44,237 bases of DNA from Candidatus Mediterraneibacter quadrami (GTDB lineage Bacteria > Bacillota > Clostridia > Lachnospirales > Lachnospiraceae), in assembly GCA_019120575.1 (NCBI GenBank), contig DWUU01000061.1, positions 1-44,237 on the forward strand, read 5' to 3'. The notes under the pieces are model-generated. The model did no database searches. It was given only the letters and a program-made list of their open reading frames with translations, and was not told the DNA's origin. Positions 9,259-17,538 of this stretch are shown one piece after another. The position numbers and the translations under genes were made by a program. Each line of letters begins with the position of its first letter. The first letter of the stretch is position 1.

Positions 9259-9266
9259 GCGCAAAA
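9255..9266. promoter_or_regulatory. LacI-type operator TTTTGCGCAAAA
   Basis: Perfect 12-base palindrome lying three bases before the -35 box of the lacI-family gene. Its core TTGCGCAA recurs at 10550-10557 in the promoter of the transport operon that the regulator precedes. This pairing suggests autoregulation plus operon control by the same repressor. Confidence 0.6.
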
Positions 9267-9268
9267 GA

Positions 9269-9297
9269 TTGACATGGTTCTGTTAAGAATGCATACT
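9269..9297 (+). promoter_or_regulatory. Promoter of the LacI-family regulator
   Basis: TTGACA (9269-9274) is a consensus -35. CATACT (9292-9297) follows at exactly 17 bases as -10. Confidence 0.65.
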
Positions 9298-9366
9298 TAT
9301 CTTGAAGCGGTCCGGGAACGGCAGCTTCAAAAGCGGATTTTATGCGGTGAGAGGAAAAGATTGAAA

Positions 9367-10374
9367 ATGAAAGAAAACGGGGGACAAAAGCTTACAATTA
9401 ATGATGTGGCGGAACAGCTTGGTGTGTCGACCAGCACGGTGTCCCGTGCGATTTCGGGAAAAGGAAGGATCGGCAGCGCGACGCGGAAACGGGTGCTCGA
9501 CTTTATTGAAGAGCACGATTATCATCCGAACAGCAGCGCAAAAAGCCTTGCGCAATCAAAAACAAATAATATCGCGATCCTGATCCCGGAGGTCAGTACA
9601 CTTGTGGCGCAGCCCTTTTTTTATATGTGCATGTGCGGCGTGAATGAGGTGGCGCAGGCCAGAGGGTATGATATGTTTGTTGTTCCGACAAGCGGGCAGG
9701 ATACGTCGAATCTGAAGCGCCTGCTGGATAATGAAAAAGTGGACGGTGTGATCCTGGGCAATACCCACAGGGACGACGCGTTTGCAAAATTTCTTCAGTC
9801 GAGACGCTTTCCCTTTGTTGCGATCGGTTCACTGGATGATGATTCGGTGATACAGGTCAATCATGACAATATGAGCGCGTGCCGGGATCTGACGGCGATC
9901 CTGCTGTCCCGCAGGATGCGCAAGATCGCATATATGGGGAAAGCGGGGGACCTGATCGTCAATGAGGAAAGATATGAAGGATATCTGCATGCTTACAGTG
10001 ATGCGGGGATGGAACCGGATAAAGATATAATCTGCATGGATAATTATACCGAGACGATCATCCGGAAAAATGTGGATGAGCTTGTGAAAAAACGGGTGGA
10101 CTGCATTGTGTGCCAGGATGATTCGGTGTGCAACGTGGTCCTGCAGGAGCTGTACAGCCAGAAAGTCAGGATCCCGGAGGAAATGCGGGTGGCGTCCTGC
10201 CACAACAGTAAGATTCTGGACAGTTATCCGGTATCGGTTACGACGCTGAAATTTGATAATACGGAAATCGGGCGGGTGGCATGCGGCCTGCTGCTGGATC
10301 TTATAGACGGGAAAAATGTAAGACAGAAAACCCTGCTTGATTATCAGGTGGTTCTGAAAGAATCGACAAAATAA
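9367..10374 (+). CDS. LacI-family transcriptional repressor of the galactan operon
   Basis: Regulator of 335 residues. The N-terminal helix-turn-helix and hinge (about 8-65) read TINDVAEQLGVSTSTVSRAI and GSATRKRVLDFIEEHDYHPN. A periplasmic-binding-protein-like effector domain follows from about residue 70 (NIAILIPE) to near the end, with VDGVILGN, IAYMG and a final TTLKFDNTEIGRVACGLLLDLI. The ATG at 9367 is slightly far from GAGAGG; a TTG at 9361 is the alternative start, adding two residues. It lies directly before the sugar ABC operon, in the same direction, with its own promoter and terminator. The operator-like TTGCGCAA occurs in both promoters. By family and context it probably responds to galactose or a galacto-oligosaccharide; the effector is inferred. 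Confidence 0.93.
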   Translation: MKENGGQKLTINDVAEQLGVSTSTVSRAISGKGRIGSATRKRVLDFIEEHDYHPNSSAKSLAQSKTNNIAILIPEVSTLVAQPFFYMCMCGVNEVAQARGYDMFVVPTSGQDTSNLKRLLDNEKVDGVILGNTHRDDAFAKFLQSRRFPFVAIGSLDDDSVIQVNHDNMSACRDLTAILLSRRMRKIAYMGKAGDLIVNEERYEGYLHAYSDAGMEPDKDIICMDNYTETIIRKNVDELVKKRVDCIVCQDDSVCNVVLQELYSQKVRIPEEMRVASCHNSKILDSYPVSVTTLKFDNTEIGRVACGLLLDLIDGKNVRQKTLLDYQVVLKESTK

Positions 10375-10410
10375 ATTGCTTTTCTGAGACTTTCAAAACA
10401 GATAATTGTG

Positions 10411-10456
10411 ATGCGCTTACAGGCGCGCAATTTGCGCGACTGTAAGCGCATTTTTT
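10411..10456 (+). terminator. Terminator of the LacI-family gene, with embedded TTGCGC repeat
   Basis: ATGCGCTTACAG (10411-10422) pairs with CTGTAAGCGCAT (10440-10451), followed by TTTTTT. Inside, CGCGCAA-T-TTGCGCG is a second inverted repeat, so nearly the whole 41 bases can pair. The inner arms resemble the TTGCGCAA operator and might bind the repressor weakly. Confidence 0.9.
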
Positions 10457-10503
10457 GTGTATAACATATAAAAATAACGAAAAATAAATGTAAAATATGC
10501 GTA

Positions 10504-10532
10504 TTGTATAAAAATAATCATAGTGCTATAAT
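10504..10532 (+). promoter_or_regulatory. Promoter of the galactan transport operon
   Basis: TTGTAT (10504-10509), 17 bases, TATAAT (10527-10532). TG at 10524-10525 makes it an extended -10. The start site would be near 10539. Confidence 0.75.
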
Positions 10533-10548
10533 TTAAACAGAGCAAGCG

Positions 10549-10560
10549 ATTGCGCAAAAC
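10549..10560. promoter_or_regulatory. Operator TTGCGCAA downstream of the operon promoter
   Basis: ATTGCGCAAAAC contains the eight-base palindrome TTGCGCAA (10550-10557). It lies about 11-18 bases past the expected start of transcription, a classic position for a repressor block. It matches the core of the site at 9255-9266. Confidence 0.6.
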
Positions 10561-10612
10561 GCGCATGAACAAAAAAACAATCCGGCAAACCCGGAAAAGG
10601 AGGTTTTATTTT

Positions 10613-11908
10613 ATGAAGAAAAAGTTGGTAAGTGTCCTGTTGTCAGCTGCGATGGTGACGGCAATGCTCGCGGGCTGCGGCGGCGGTTCGGACGAGGCAC
10701 AGCAGGGGGCTGCGGCGGCATCCGGCGAGAAACAGACAGTGGCTCTGAGAATGTGGGGCGCGGAGGAAGATCAGGCGCTTCTTCAGACTCTGATCGACTC
10801 TTTTACAGAAGAGTATTCAGATGTGGCGGACATTACAGTTGAGCTTGGCGTGGAGAGTGAGTCTACTGCAAAAGATACAGTGCTTACGGATGCGACAGCG
10901 GCGGCAGATGTTTATGCATTTGCATCTGACCAGCTTCCGGATCTTGTAAACGCAGGCGCCCTGCAGTCTGTCGATGCGCTGGACGAGGCGCTCCAGGCGT
11001 ATACAGGTAAAGGGGTTGCGGATATCGAAAGCGCGAATTCCGCAGATTCAGTTGAGGCGGCTACATTTAATGATACGCTGTATGCGTTCCCGATGACCGC
11101 GGATAACGGCTATTTCCTGTACTATGATTCGACTGTGCTTTCCGAGGAAGACGTTGCTTCATGGGATACAATGCTTGCCAAAGCCGATGAGGCGGGGAAA
11201 AAGGTGGCTATGACACTGGCTTCCGGATGGTATAATGCATCATTTTTCTACAGTGCGGGATTCACAACCAGTCTGAATGAAGACGGATCCACAGCAATGG
11301 ACTGGAACGGTGAGGCAGATTATTCGGGTGTTGAAGTAACGCAGGCGATGCTGAACATCGCATCAAGTCCGGCCTTTATGCCGGCTGCTGACGGAGATAT
11401 TTCCAATCAGATCGCTTCAGGGCAGCTTTGTGCAGCGGTATCCGGAACATGGGATGCGGCAGCGGCACAGCAGGCATTTGGCGACGGGTATGCGGCAACG
11501 AAGCTTCCGACATTCACAGTTGCAGGCGACCAGGTACAGCAGGCATCTGTATCCGGTTATAAGCTTGTCGGCGTAAATGCACATTCAGAAAATGCAGGAT
11601 GGGCAGCGCTTCTTGCCGACTGGATCACAAATGAAAACGCACAGCAGCAGCGCTTCGAGGAACGTCAGATCGGACCGTCCAATCTGGCTGTGCTTGAGTC
11701 TGACGAGGTTCAGTCCAATGTGGCACTGGCGGCACTGGCGGCACAGAATGAATTCGGCGTAGTGCAGTTCGCAGGACAGAACTACTGGGATCCGGCAGCT
11801 ACGTTCGGCCAGATCATTGCACAGGGTGAACTCAGCGCGGATGACACTGCGGGAATCCAGGCGGCACTTGATACTCTTGTAGAAGGAGCGACAGCTCCGA
11901 TCAACTAG
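10613..11908 (+). CDS. Sugar-binding lipoprotein, MalE/GanS-like (solute-binding protein family 1)
   Basis: Extracellular substrate-binding protein of 431 residues, tethered to the membrane by lipid. The signal sequence ends in a lipobox, AMLAGC, with Cys22. A glycine/alanine-rich linker follows and then the binding domain, with ALRMWGAEEDQALL at its start and the family 1 pattern ADVYAFASDQLPDLVNAGAL. AGGAGG stands nine bases before the ATG at 10613. The MalF- and MalG-like permeases and a GH53 galactanase follow, so the likely ligand is a beta-1,4-galacto-oligosaccharide. The ligand assignment comes from neighbours only. The gene is the first of its operon and is separated from the permease genes by a stem-loop, which commonly allows excess production of the binding protein. 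Confidence 0.9.
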   Translation: MKKKLVSVLLSAAMVTAMLAGCGGGSDEAQQGAAAASGEKQTVALRMWGAEEDQALLQTLIDSFTEEYSDVADITVELGVESESTAKDTVLTDATAAADVYAFASDQLPDLVNAGALQSVDALDEALQAYTGKGVADIESANSADSVEAATFNDTLYAFPMTADNGYFLYYDSTVLSEEDVASWDTMLAKADEAGKKVAMTLASGWYNASFFYSAGFTTSLNEDGSTAMDWNGEADYSGVEVTQAMLNIASSPAFMPAADGDISNQIASGQLCAAVSGTWDAAAAQQAFGDGYAATKLPTFTVAGDQVQQASVSGYKLVGVNAHSENAGWAALLADWITNENAQQQRFEERQIGPSNLAVLESDEVQSNVALAALAAQNEFGVVQFAGQNYWDPAATFGQIIAQGELSADDTAGIQAALDTLVEGATAPIN

Positions 11909-11924
11909 GCACTGAATAAGACTG

Positions 11925-11949
11925 GGGCAGGACGGTTCAGGTCCTGCCC
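11925..11949 (+). other. Intercistronic stem-loop after the binding-protein gene
   Basis: GGGCAGGAC (11925-11933) and GTCCTGCCC (11941-11949) pair perfectly around a seven-base loop. There is no T-run, so it is more likely an mRNA-stabilising or partial-attenuation hairpin than a full terminator. Confidence 0.6.
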
Positions 11950-11969
11950 GGCCTGGGAAGGAGAGAACT

Positions 11970-13415
11970 ATGGAAAAATCGAAAGGAAAGATCGCCGGGT
12001 TCTTCGGCGGCATCGGAAGATTTTTTCGGGGATTTGGAGAGGCGGTTGCAAAGGGCGACCTTTTCGTAAAGCTCTCCCTGATCTGGATGGGCGCGGGATA
12101 CGCACGTAGAAAACAGTATGTGAAATCCGTCCTGATCACCATATTTGAAGCGCTGGTCATCGTATTCAGCGTGGTATGCTCGTCTCAGTATATACCGAAG
12201 TTCGGTACACTTGGGGTGGTTAAGATGGCATCGGAGTTTAATCCCGTGACCATGAAAAATGAAATAAATGATTATGACGATTCATTTATGATCCTTCTGT
12301 TCTCAGTTGTAAGTATTGTGATCTGGGCTGTGACACTTGTGGTCTGGATGTCCAATGTGAAACATGCTTATGAACTGCAGAAAATGGCGGAGAGAGGAGA
12401 ACATATAAACACATTTAAGGAAGACCTGAACTCCTACCGCAACGAAAACTTTTATAAAACGCTGCTGGCCCTCCCGGTGGCAGGTGTGGTTGTATTCACG
12501 ATCGTACCGCTTCTGATCCTGATCCTTGTTGCCTTTACGAATTATGACCAGCAGCATATGCCGCCGTCAGAACTCTTTACATGGGTGGGGCTTGACAACT
12601 TCATCAGTCTGTTCGGAGGCGGCGGGCTTACGATCACATTCGGCTATTCGTTTGTGAGAGTCCTGATCTGGACGCTTGTGTGGGCGCTGTTTTCCACATT
12701 TACAACCTATATCGGCGGCATCTTGCTGTCACTGCTTATCAATCATAAGCGGGTGAAACTTAAAAAGATGTGGCGTACGCTCTTCATGGTGACGATCGCG
12801 GTGCCGCAGTTCGTGTCCCTGCTGCTGGTGCGGAATTTCTTCGCGGACGGCGGTATTGTGAATACGATCTGCGCAAGTGTGGGGCTGACAGATTTCCTGA
12901 GAGATGTGGGACTGATCAGCACATCCTACATTCCGTTCCTCACATCACCCGGGTGGGCGCATGTGATGATCATTCTGATCAATATCTGGGTCGGCGTGCC
13001 GTACCAGATGCTGATCGCGACGGGCGTTCTGATGAACCTGCCCACAGACCAGGTCGAGAGTGCGCGTATCGACGGTGCGACGCCGGTCCAGATCTTTCGT
13101 CATATTACCATGCCGTACGTACTGTTTATCACAGGCCCGGCGCTTGTGACGGATTTTGTAAAGAATATTAATAACTTTAACGTAATCTATCTGCTGACGC
13201 AGGATGTATACACAACGACAAACCAGGCGCTTGCGAACTCACAGGCGAAGGAGGTCGACCTGCTGGTAACATGGCTGTTCCGGCTGACTCAGGAATACTA
13301 TAACTATAAGATGGCAGCCGTGATCGGTATCGTTGTATTTGTTATCTGTGCCGCATTTACGCTGATTGCCTTCGGCCGCATGACCAGAGGGGACCGAGAG
13401 GAGGTATATCAATAA
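11970..13415 (+). CDS. Sugar ABC permease, MalF-like
   Basis: Inner-membrane subunit of 481 residues for import of maltose-type oligosaccharides. It is longer than most simple permeases because of an N-terminal part (about 1-165) with two extra membrane helices (near 50-70 and 105-130), as in MalF/GanP. The core BPD_transp_1 domain has about six helices, and the EAA loop that contacts the ATPase reads ESARIDGATPVQIFRHITMP. An AAGGAGAG ribosome site precedes the ATG. The stop overlaps the start of the next permease by one base (TAATG), indicating translational coupling. No ATP-binding subunit is encoded here. Confidence 0.93.
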   Translation: MEKSKGKIAGFFGGIGRFFRGFGEAVAKGDLFVKLSLIWMGAGYARRKQYVKSVLITIFEALVIVFSVVCSSQYIPKFGTLGVVKMASEFNPVTMKNEINDYDDSFMILLFSVVSIVIWAVTLVVWMSNVKHAYELQKMAERGEHINTFKEDLNSYRNENFYKTLLALPVAGVVVFTIVPLLILILVAFTNYDQQHMPPSELFTWVGLDNFISLFGGGGLTITFGYSFVRVLIWTLVWALFSTFTTYIGGILLSLLINHKRVKLKKMWRTLFMVTIAVPQFVSLLLVRNFFADGGIVNTICASVGLTDFLRDVGLISTSYIPFLTSPGWAHVMIILINIWVGVPYQMLIATGVLMNLPTDQVESARIDGATPVQIFRHITMPYVLFITGPALVTDFVKNINNFNVIYLLTQDVYTTTNQALANSQAKEVDLLVTWLFRLTQEYYNYKMAAVIGIVVFVICAAFTLIAFGRMTRGDREEVYQ

Positions 13416-14257
13416 TGAAGATCAAAGTATCAGATGTTTTGAGACATGTACTTCTTGCGTTTCTGGCAGCGGTGTGGCTTGTTCCGATCGTCTGGCTCCT
13501 TGCCACGTCGTTCAGTAAATATACGGGCATAAACGCTTCCACGTTCTTCCCGGAAGAGTGGGCTCTGGACAGCTATAAAAATCTTCTCTTCGGAGCGGAT
13601 TCCGTGGCACAGTTCCCGCAGTGGTTCTGGAATACATTCATCATTGCATGCTTTACCTGTATTATTTCGACTGCGTTTGTGCTGATGGTGGCGTACGCGA
13701 CATCCTGTATGCGTTTCCGGGGCAGGAAGACTCTGATGAACATTGCGGTCATCATCAATCTGTTCCCGGGCGTGCTTGCCATGATCGCCGTATATTTCAT
13801 CCTGAAGAGTATCGGGCTGACCAACAGCCATCTGGGGCTGATCTTTGTGTACTCGGCTTCGGCGGGACTCGGATATCTGATCGCCAAAGGATTCCTGGAT
13901 ACGGTTCCGGTGTCGCTCAGAGAGGCGGCCTATCTGGACGGGGCAAGCGAGGCGAAGGTGTTCTTCCGTGTGGTTATGCCGATGAGCAAGCCGATCATTG
14001 TGTACACGGTCATCAGTTCATTCCTTGTACCGTGGATGGATTTCGTCTATGCGAAGATGATGCTCAACTCCGGCGTGGCGGATCAGTGGACGGTCGCGAT
14101 CGGGCTTTACAATATGCTTGAAAAGAGCCTGATCAATACGTACTTTACACAGTTCTGCGCAGGCGGCGTGATCGTATCGATTCCGATTTCGATCCTGTTC
14201 ATCATCATGCAGAAATTCTATGTAGAAGGCGTGACAGGCGGCGCTGTTAAAGGCTAG
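13415..14257 (+). CDS. Sugar ABC permease, MalG-like
   Basis: Second membrane subunit, 280 residues with six predicted helices; the first is near 10-30 (LLAFLAAVWLVPIVWLLATS). The EAA loop is EAAYLDGASEAKVFFRVVMP. The C-terminus GVTGGAVKG is the usual end of this family. It overlaps the MalF-like gene by one base and is followed 19 bases later by the GH53 gene. It forms the heterodimeric channel with MalF and would need an ATPase of the MsmX/MalK kind supplied from elsewhere in the genome. Confidence 0.94.
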   Translation: MKIKVSDVLRHVLLAFLAAVWLVPIVWLLATSFSKYTGINASTFFPEEWALDSYKNLLFGADSVAQFPQWFWNTFIIACFTCIISTAFVLMVAYATSCMRFRGRKTLMNIAVIINLFPGVLAMIAVYFILKSIGLTNSHLGLIFVYSASAGLGYLIAKGFLDTVPVSLREAAYLDGASEAKVFFRVVMPMSKPIIVYTVISSFLVPWMDFVYAKMMLNSGVADQWTVAIGLYNMLEKSLINTYFTQFCAGGVIVSIPISILFIIMQKFYVEGVTGGAVKG

Positions 14258-14276
14258 TTAAGGAAAGGGAAATAAT

Positions 14277-15383
14277 ATGAAACCGTTTATTAAGGGCATG
14301 GATGTCTCCTCACTGAAAGAACTTGAACAACTGGGGGCTGAATATTACAAAGACGGACAGAAAAGGGAACTTCTGGGGCTGCTGAAAGAGTATGGAACAA
14401 ATGCAGTCCGGTTAAGGCTCTGGAATGATCCGTACAGCGAGTCGGGCGTCCCGTACGGCGCGGGAACCAATGACCTGAAAACAACGGAAGAACTGGGAAG
14501 ACGGGCGCTTGCCCTGGGACTGGACGTCCTTCTTGATCTGCATTACAGCGATTTCTGGGCGGACCCCGGCAAACAGCGCGTCCCGAAAGCATGGCGGGGC
14601 ATGGATGTGCCGCAGCTGGAACAGGCGGTCTATGACTTTACCAGACAGACGCTTGTGGAATTAAAAACAAAAGGAATATTCCCAACCATGATTCAGGTGG
14701 GAAATGAACTGTCAAACGGCCTGTTATGGCCGTTTGGCAGAGTTCCGGACTATGACAACATCGCCCGTTTTCTGAAAGCGGGCATCCGGGCGGTAAGAAG
14801 TGTGGATCCGGATCTCCCGGTCATGCTTCATCTGGATAACGGCGGAAATAACGCGCTCTACAGAGAATGGTTTGACGAATACATGAAACGGGGGCTGGAC
14901 TTTGAAGTGATCGGTCTGTCCTACTATCCGTTCTGGCACGGGACGCTTCAGCAGCTGGAGGACAATATGCATGATATCGCCGCGCGCTATGGAAAAGAGC
15001 TGATCGTGGCGGAAGTGTCCATGGGGCATACGATGGAAGACTACGCGGTTTATGAGCAGCTTGGGGCGGATCAGCGTAAAGGAATGGCGACAAAGCCGGA
15101 ACTTGCCGCAAAGATCGAATATCCGATGACAGAGCAGGGACAGAGCGATTTTATGACTGACTTCCTGACCAGGATCTCACGGGTGGAAGGATGCCGCGGA
15201 TTCTATTACTGGGAGCCGGCCTGGCTTCCGGTCCCGGGATGCGGATGGGCGAATGAGGCGGCGCTTGCGTACATCGAAGAAGAAGGACCCGGCGGGAATG
15301 AATGGGCCAACCAGGCGCTCTTTGATTATGAAGGACATCCGTTGAAAGCACTGGAGACGATCCGGGATTTCACGATTAAATAA
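14277..15383 (+). CDS. GH53 endo-beta-1,4-galactanase, cytoplasmic
   Basis: Arabinogalactan endo-beta-1,4-galactosidase family, 368 residues, a (beta/alpha)8 barrel. Recognisable family blocks are KGMDVSSLKELEQLGAEYY at the start, TNAVRLRLWNDP, LDLHYSDFWADPGKQRVP, the acid/base Glu in MIQVGNELSNGLLWP and the nucleophile Glu in LIVAEVSMG. FYYWEPAWLP supplies another subsite block. No signal peptide is present: the protein begins directly with the barrel, whereas most described GH53 enzymes are secreted. It would therefore act on imported galacto-oligosaccharides. AAGGAAAGGGA precedes the ATG at 14277. It is in the same operon as the importer and the unrecognised 617-aa protein. Confidence 0.92.
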   Translation: MKPFIKGMDVSSLKELEQLGAEYYKDGQKRELLGLLKEYGTNAVRLRLWNDPYSESGVPYGAGTNDLKTTEELGRRALALGLDVLLDLHYSDFWADPGKQRVPKAWRGMDVPQLEQAVYDFTRQTLVELKTKGIFPTMIQVGNELSNGLLWPFGRVPDYDNIARFLKAGIRAVRSVDPDLPVMLHLDNGGNNALYREWFDEYMKRGLDFEVIGLSYYPFWHGTLQQLEDNMHDIAARYGKELIVAEVSMGHTMEDYAVYEQLGADQRKGMATKPELAAKIEYPMTEQGQSDFMTDFLTRISRVEGCRGFYYWEPAWLPVPGCGWANEAALAYIEEEGPGGNEWANQALFDYEGHPLKALETIRDFTIK

Positions 15384-15405
15384 ACAGAAAGGTTTGGTAC
15401 AGCAC

Positions 15406-17259
15406 ATGGACAAGTTTATTGTTAATATTATTCATCGTCCCGAGATGGTGCCGGAATACGCCGAGAAGGTGACCGGACACGGGAAAGAAGAGGATATCGG
15501 AAGAAAATCTCTTCTCACAGAGTCTCTCGACATCTTCCGTTTCCAGCAGGAGACTGCGCATAAGAACGGGCTGAAGACGACGATCCAGATGACGTACGCT
15601 TCTTTATTTAACGAAGAGGCGATCCAGATCGCGAAAGAGGACCACGAAAAATATGGTGATGAGATCGCGCTTTCGCTGCTCGGTCTTCCCTGTACAGAAT
15701 TCCGGGAGAAATATAAGACAAAAGATTTCTGCATCTGGATGTTCTCCATGGAAGATAAGAAATCCATCGTTGATGATGTGTTCGGGAAGTTTTATGACAT
15801 TTTCGGATTCTATCCGGAATCAACCGGCTCCTACTACATGGATGCGGAGCTGACGAATTATATTAAAGAAAAATATCCTTCTGTAAAATGTGCCATCGCC
15901 ACATGCTGGGAAGAGGGACCGAAGGCATACCATACATGCAATAATTCGTGGTACACACTGTTTGACGGCGGCCCGTGGAATCCATGGATCCCTTCAAAGC
16001 AGAACACTCATGCGCCTGCGGCAAATGAGGCGGAGGACAGCGGAATTGTTGCGATACCGCATCTTTCCCGTGACCTGCTTGCATGCTACGACGGGAACGG
16101 ATCCAACTTCGGTACTCATCCGCAGAATGTCCTGCGCGGCATGATCTATGATACGAAGACATGGGAATATCCGTACCTCTACAATCTGATTGATCAGTAC
16201 CGGGCGCTTGAAAAATACAACAACGGTTACGCTTACAATATGATGTTCGTAGGCCCGGGCTGGCTCAATAAGATGGGCCGCTGGGAAGCGCCGTACGAGC
16301 TGCTTAAGAAATCCTATGAGGATGGCATGGCTTATTACGGTCAGCTGAAAAAAGAAGGAAAACTGGACGATATGACCATGGCGGAATTCGCGGATTATTA
16401 CCGTGAGAAGAAGACTTATACTGAGCCGGAGTGCGCATTGTGGAGAGATATCCTTTATGGTTCTGACAAACAGATCTTCTGGTACTGCGATCCGTATATG
16501 AGAGCCTGTGTCAATATGGACCAGGGCGGCGCGATCGTAGATCTGCGCCCGTACGCGGCAAAACTGAAATGGGAAGTGGGAATCGGGACAAAGCATGTAC
16601 AGGATGCGTCCTATCCGTTCCTGATCCAGGAGAAATACAGAGCCGGATACTTCACACATTATGCAGGTGAAGGAACCGTGCGCAGCGCGAAACTCACCTA
16701 TAAAGGCGAAGAAGTTGATCTGTGCCTGTGCCGTACAAAAGCACATTTCTCCGAAGAAGAGATGGGAGAAGGAAAGAAAAAGCGAATCCTTACCCTTGAT
16801 CCGGTAGATATTGAATTTCAGGATCTGACTGTAAAACTTCAGACAAGAGTGATCTTTGCAGAAGGCGGGTCTGATATTCAGATTGAGAGAAGTATCCTCG
16901 AGATGAGCGATCCGGCTGCAAAAGTCGAGCTCAACGAGTACATGGTGGCATGCTACGGTACGACCGAGTACCCGGAGGATATGACAGGCATCACTCTTGC
17001 ATGCACAAAAGCAGGAGAAGAGAAGATGATCAGCTATGAATATAAATGCAGAGAAGCTGATATGGAAAGTGCTGACAGTGTCAGTGCAGTGATCCCGGAG
17101 ATTGAGACGAAAGTCTCTATGAGCATGGACAAAAAAGAGGCGAAAGGCTATGTTCGCGAGGGATATGCATTTTCCCCGATGTTTACACTGGGATATACGA
17201 CTGAAGTTTCGGATAAGGAGGTAGTGTCCACATGGCTCAGGCTGGAAAAGGCAGATTAA
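15406..17259 (+). CDS. Uncharacterised 617-aa protein of the galactan operon
   Basis: Soluble protein without signal peptide or membrane segment. I do not recognise the family with confidence. The first ~350 residues look like an alpha/beta barrel related to polysaccharide deacetylases or glycosidases: an early NIIHRPEMVPEYAEKV, a mid-barrel ESTGSYYMDAELTNYIKE, a Trp/Gly/Asn-rich stretch (DGGPWNPWIPSKQNTHAP) and IPHLSRDLLACYDGNGSNFG, all reminiscent of a carbohydrate-binding active site. The rest (about 390-617) looks beta-rich, like a sandwich domain. It follows GH53 by 22 bases, and the next gene starts inside its end, so it belongs to the operon. Probable role: a further hydrolase or modifying enzyme for galactan fragments. 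The ATG at 15406 is chosen with AGAAAGG upstream; spacing (13) is long. Reaction unknown. Confidence 0.75.
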   Translation: MDKFIVNIIHRPEMVPEYAEKVTGHGKEEDIGRKSLLTESLDIFRFQQETAHKNGLKTTIQMTYASLFNEEAIQIAKEDHEKYGDEIALSLLGLPCTEFREKYKTKDFCIWMFSMEDKKSIVDDVFGKFYDIFGFYPESTGSYYMDAELTNYIKEKYPSVKCAIATCWEEGPKAYHTCNNSWYTLFDGGPWNPWIPSKQNTHAPAANEAEDSGIVAIPHLSRDLLACYDGNGSNFGTHPQNVLRGMIYDTKTWEYPYLYNLIDQYRALEKYNNGYAYNMMFVGPGWLNKMGRWEAPYELLKKSYEDGMAYYGQLKKEGKLDDMTMAEFADYYREKKTYTEPECALWRDILYGSDKQIFWYCDPYMRACVNMDQGGAIVDLRPYAAKLKWEVGIGTKHVQDASYPFLIQEKYRAGYFTHYAGEGTVRSAKLTYKGEEVDLCLCRTKAHFSEEEMGEGKKKRILTLDPVDIEFQDLTVKLQTRVIFAEGGSDIQIERSILEMSDPAAKVELNEYMVACYGTTEYPEDMTGITLACTKAGEEKMISYEYKCREADMESADSVSAVIPEIETKVSMSMDKKEAKGYVREGYAFSPMFTLGYTTEVSDKEVVSTWLRLEKAD

Positions 17260-17447
17260 ATTACCGCTGCCCGATGTGTTTTATGAGAGATCTTGACATC
17301 GATATGTTCTATGATAAAGACAAAGATGAGTATTACTGCATCCGCTGTCAGTATGTCGGCAACGAGGAGGATGTTCTTAAGAGAAATGAAGTCGTCCGCA
17401 TGAAATACGGTTCGATGATGAAACGATATAAGATGGAAGATTTCTAA
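17232..17447 (+). CDS. Small zinc-ribbon protein
   Basis: Seventy-one residues with two Cys pairs, CPMC (about 13-16) and CIRC (about 36-39), separated by an acidic linker, the layout of a treble-clef or rubredoxin-like zinc ribbon. A basic tail follows. It begins 28 bases inside the preceding gene in another frame, with AGGAGG before its ATG, so its translation is probably coupled. A strong terminator follows, making it the last gene of the operon. I do not recognise the family. It may assist the 617-aa protein or be a regulator, but nothing in the sequence proves a function. Confidence 0.75.
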   Translation: MAQAGKGRLNYRCPMCFMRDLDIDMFYDKDKDEYYCIRCQYVGNEEDVLKRNEVVRMKYGSMMKRYKMEDF

Positions 17448-17466
17448 ATCTGTAATTTTACCATAT

Positions 17467-17515
17467 AAAAAGTGCGTCAGAGGTATTTTTCATAAAGTAC
17501 CCGACGCACTTTTTT
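17467..17515. terminator. Bidirectional terminator
   Basis: AAAAAGTGCGTC (17467-17478) and GACGCACTTTTTT (17503-17515) form a stem with A- and T-runs on both sides. It serves the galactan operon on the plus strand and the AraC-family gene on the minus strand. Confidence 0.9.
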
Positions 17516-17538
17516 ACTGCTATTCTTTTTGGCAGAGT

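Noticed and set aside
9548-9555. Third TTGCGCAA inside the lacI-type coding region
   Set aside because: It codes the conserved SLAQ part of the hinge and lacks symmetric flanks, so I treat it as chance, though roadblock binding is possible.
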